A stretch of 64,000 bases of DNA from assembly GCA_035041965.1 (NCBI GenBank), contig JAPYMA010000483.1, positions 1-64,000 on the forward strand, given 5' to 3'. This DNA comes from Anisakis pegreffii. Lineage: Eukaryota > Nematoda > Chromadorea > Rhabditida > Anisakidae. Position numbers and translations under genes: made by a program. Below the pieces are notes generated by a model. It did no database searches. It saw only the letters and a list, made by a program, of their open reading frames with translations, and was not told the DNA's origin. Positions within the stretch are counted from its first letter, which is position 1, and each line of letters begins with the position of its first letter. Positions 63,169 to 64,000 of this stretch are shown here, one piece after another.

Positions 63169-64000
63169 AATGCAAATTTTCGAACATGCGTACTTGCGAA
63201 AGATCAGAATTTGAGTGCTAAATTTTTCTTTCAACATTAAGGTGTGTAAATACATATTTGCGATGTAATACTGACATGTACTTGATTCGAACAAGCTGTA
63301 CTCATAACCTTGCGAACGGTTAGAAGTTGAGTATTCAATCATATCTCCAATGCTTGCTATAAGTACACCATTAGCATTCCGTCTGAGATCACTAAAGTAT
63401 TTGGCTTCAAATAAGTTGGATGGTAATGCATTGAAGATTTCTTCAATTTTGTTCTCGTTGGGAAAAGATTTGATTGATATTTATTCGCATAGTAATATAT
63501 GCAACTATGTTCGGTGCAGATGATTACAATATGACGAGTGTACTGACCCAACTGATGCTGGGGATGGGAAAAGGGTTGAAAAAAGGGAAAAAAATCAAAT
63601 TACATACATTAGTGTATCTATAAAACGGGCATAAATAAAACTAGGTGGGTGAAGTAATTTCTTTTTTCGATCTCTCTACCTTCCCTTATCAAACAGTTAA
63701 CAATCTTTTAACAGGGATATGAATCCGGTTTCATTTGGTAGAATAGATCGGAGTCTGCGGTTAAGTATTTAAAACAATTGAGAGGAGACAATAGGACGGG
63801 AGGGTAGATTCCAGTCTGTAACGATTCCAATTGCGAACGAGAGTTTTGTTGTGTTTAATTTGCAACGTTTGAAAACAGTTTAATTGTAAGGGAATTATTT
63901 TGGTGGAGATCAAATTTAAGGGAACTTTGCTCAAGGAAAATTCGAAAAATTCTTTCACTGGGAGATCAAACTGACGTTGAGTGATGTTGTGGTCTGTTCA
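63169..64000. other. Nothing recognised
   Basis: AT-rich end of the window; minus-strand frames at 63357-63551 and 63761-63958 have no motif and no supported exon structure. Confidence 0.4.

Noticed and set aside
1..64000. CRISPR array, operon or bacterial-type regulatory sites
   Set aside because: The window is eukaryotic with spliced genes; no regularly spaced repeats or polycistronic spacing were seen.

Overview
The window is AT-rich animal DNA. Genes are split into many short exons by GT-AG introns (often 40-500 bp), and intergenic stretches hold non-autonomous transposons. The gene set is metazoan: Mediator MED23, a SOCS protein, an Arkadia-like RING ligase and a ZNF608/609 (scribbler) relative. 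Compact introns and a decayed Ty3/Gypsy element of a kind common in roundworms make a nematode, perhaps a parasitic one, the most likely source. That is inference; no rRNA or other marker is present to settle it. All recognisable host genes are on the minus strand, and their exons were joined here by hand from splice motifs, reading phase and family similarity.

Layout. (1) 119-4583, GTPBP3/MnmE-type mitochondrial tRNA-modifying GTPase, 8 exons, whose C-terminus probably continues off the left edge. (2) 7297-8073, the SH2 and SOCS-box end of a SOCS protein; its 5' exons were not found. (3) 9722-about 20155, MED23, with 27 phase-consistent exons plus an uncertain first one. (4) 20.2-26.8 kb, a repeat-rich stretch: a GC-rich foldback at 21078-21338, a nested inverted-repeat complex at 21801-22911, a palindromic MITE at 24605-24791 and a hAT-type MITE with an exact 8-bp target duplication at 25157-25394. 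(5) 26826-33149, Arkadia-like RING-H2 ubiquitin ligase, 8 exons, 551 residues. (6) 33.2-40.9 kb, no gene recognised. (7) 40947-41939, an unidentified multi-exon gene whose five exons fit in phase. (8) 42555-53692, a scribbler/ZNF608-609 homologue, 23 exons, 1,193 residues; upstream introns hold a small hAT-like MITE at 49868-49977. (9) 53.7-58.5 kb, no gene recognised, with a strong polypurine tract. (10) 58604-60938, a decayed Gypsy element that has lost most of reverse transcriptase, RNase H and the integrase core, possibly followed by its 3' LTR. (11) 61.2-64 kb, only dispersed repeat sequence.

The genes do not form a pathway or operon; spacings are kilobases. Three act in nuclear or signalling control (MED23, the scribbler relative, the RING ligase), one damps cytokine or receptor signalling (SOCS) and one modifies mitochondrial tRNA. 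No clear new biological system was found. The items most worth checking are the unidentified gene at 40.9-41.9 kb and the nested inverted repeats at 21.8-22.9 kb.
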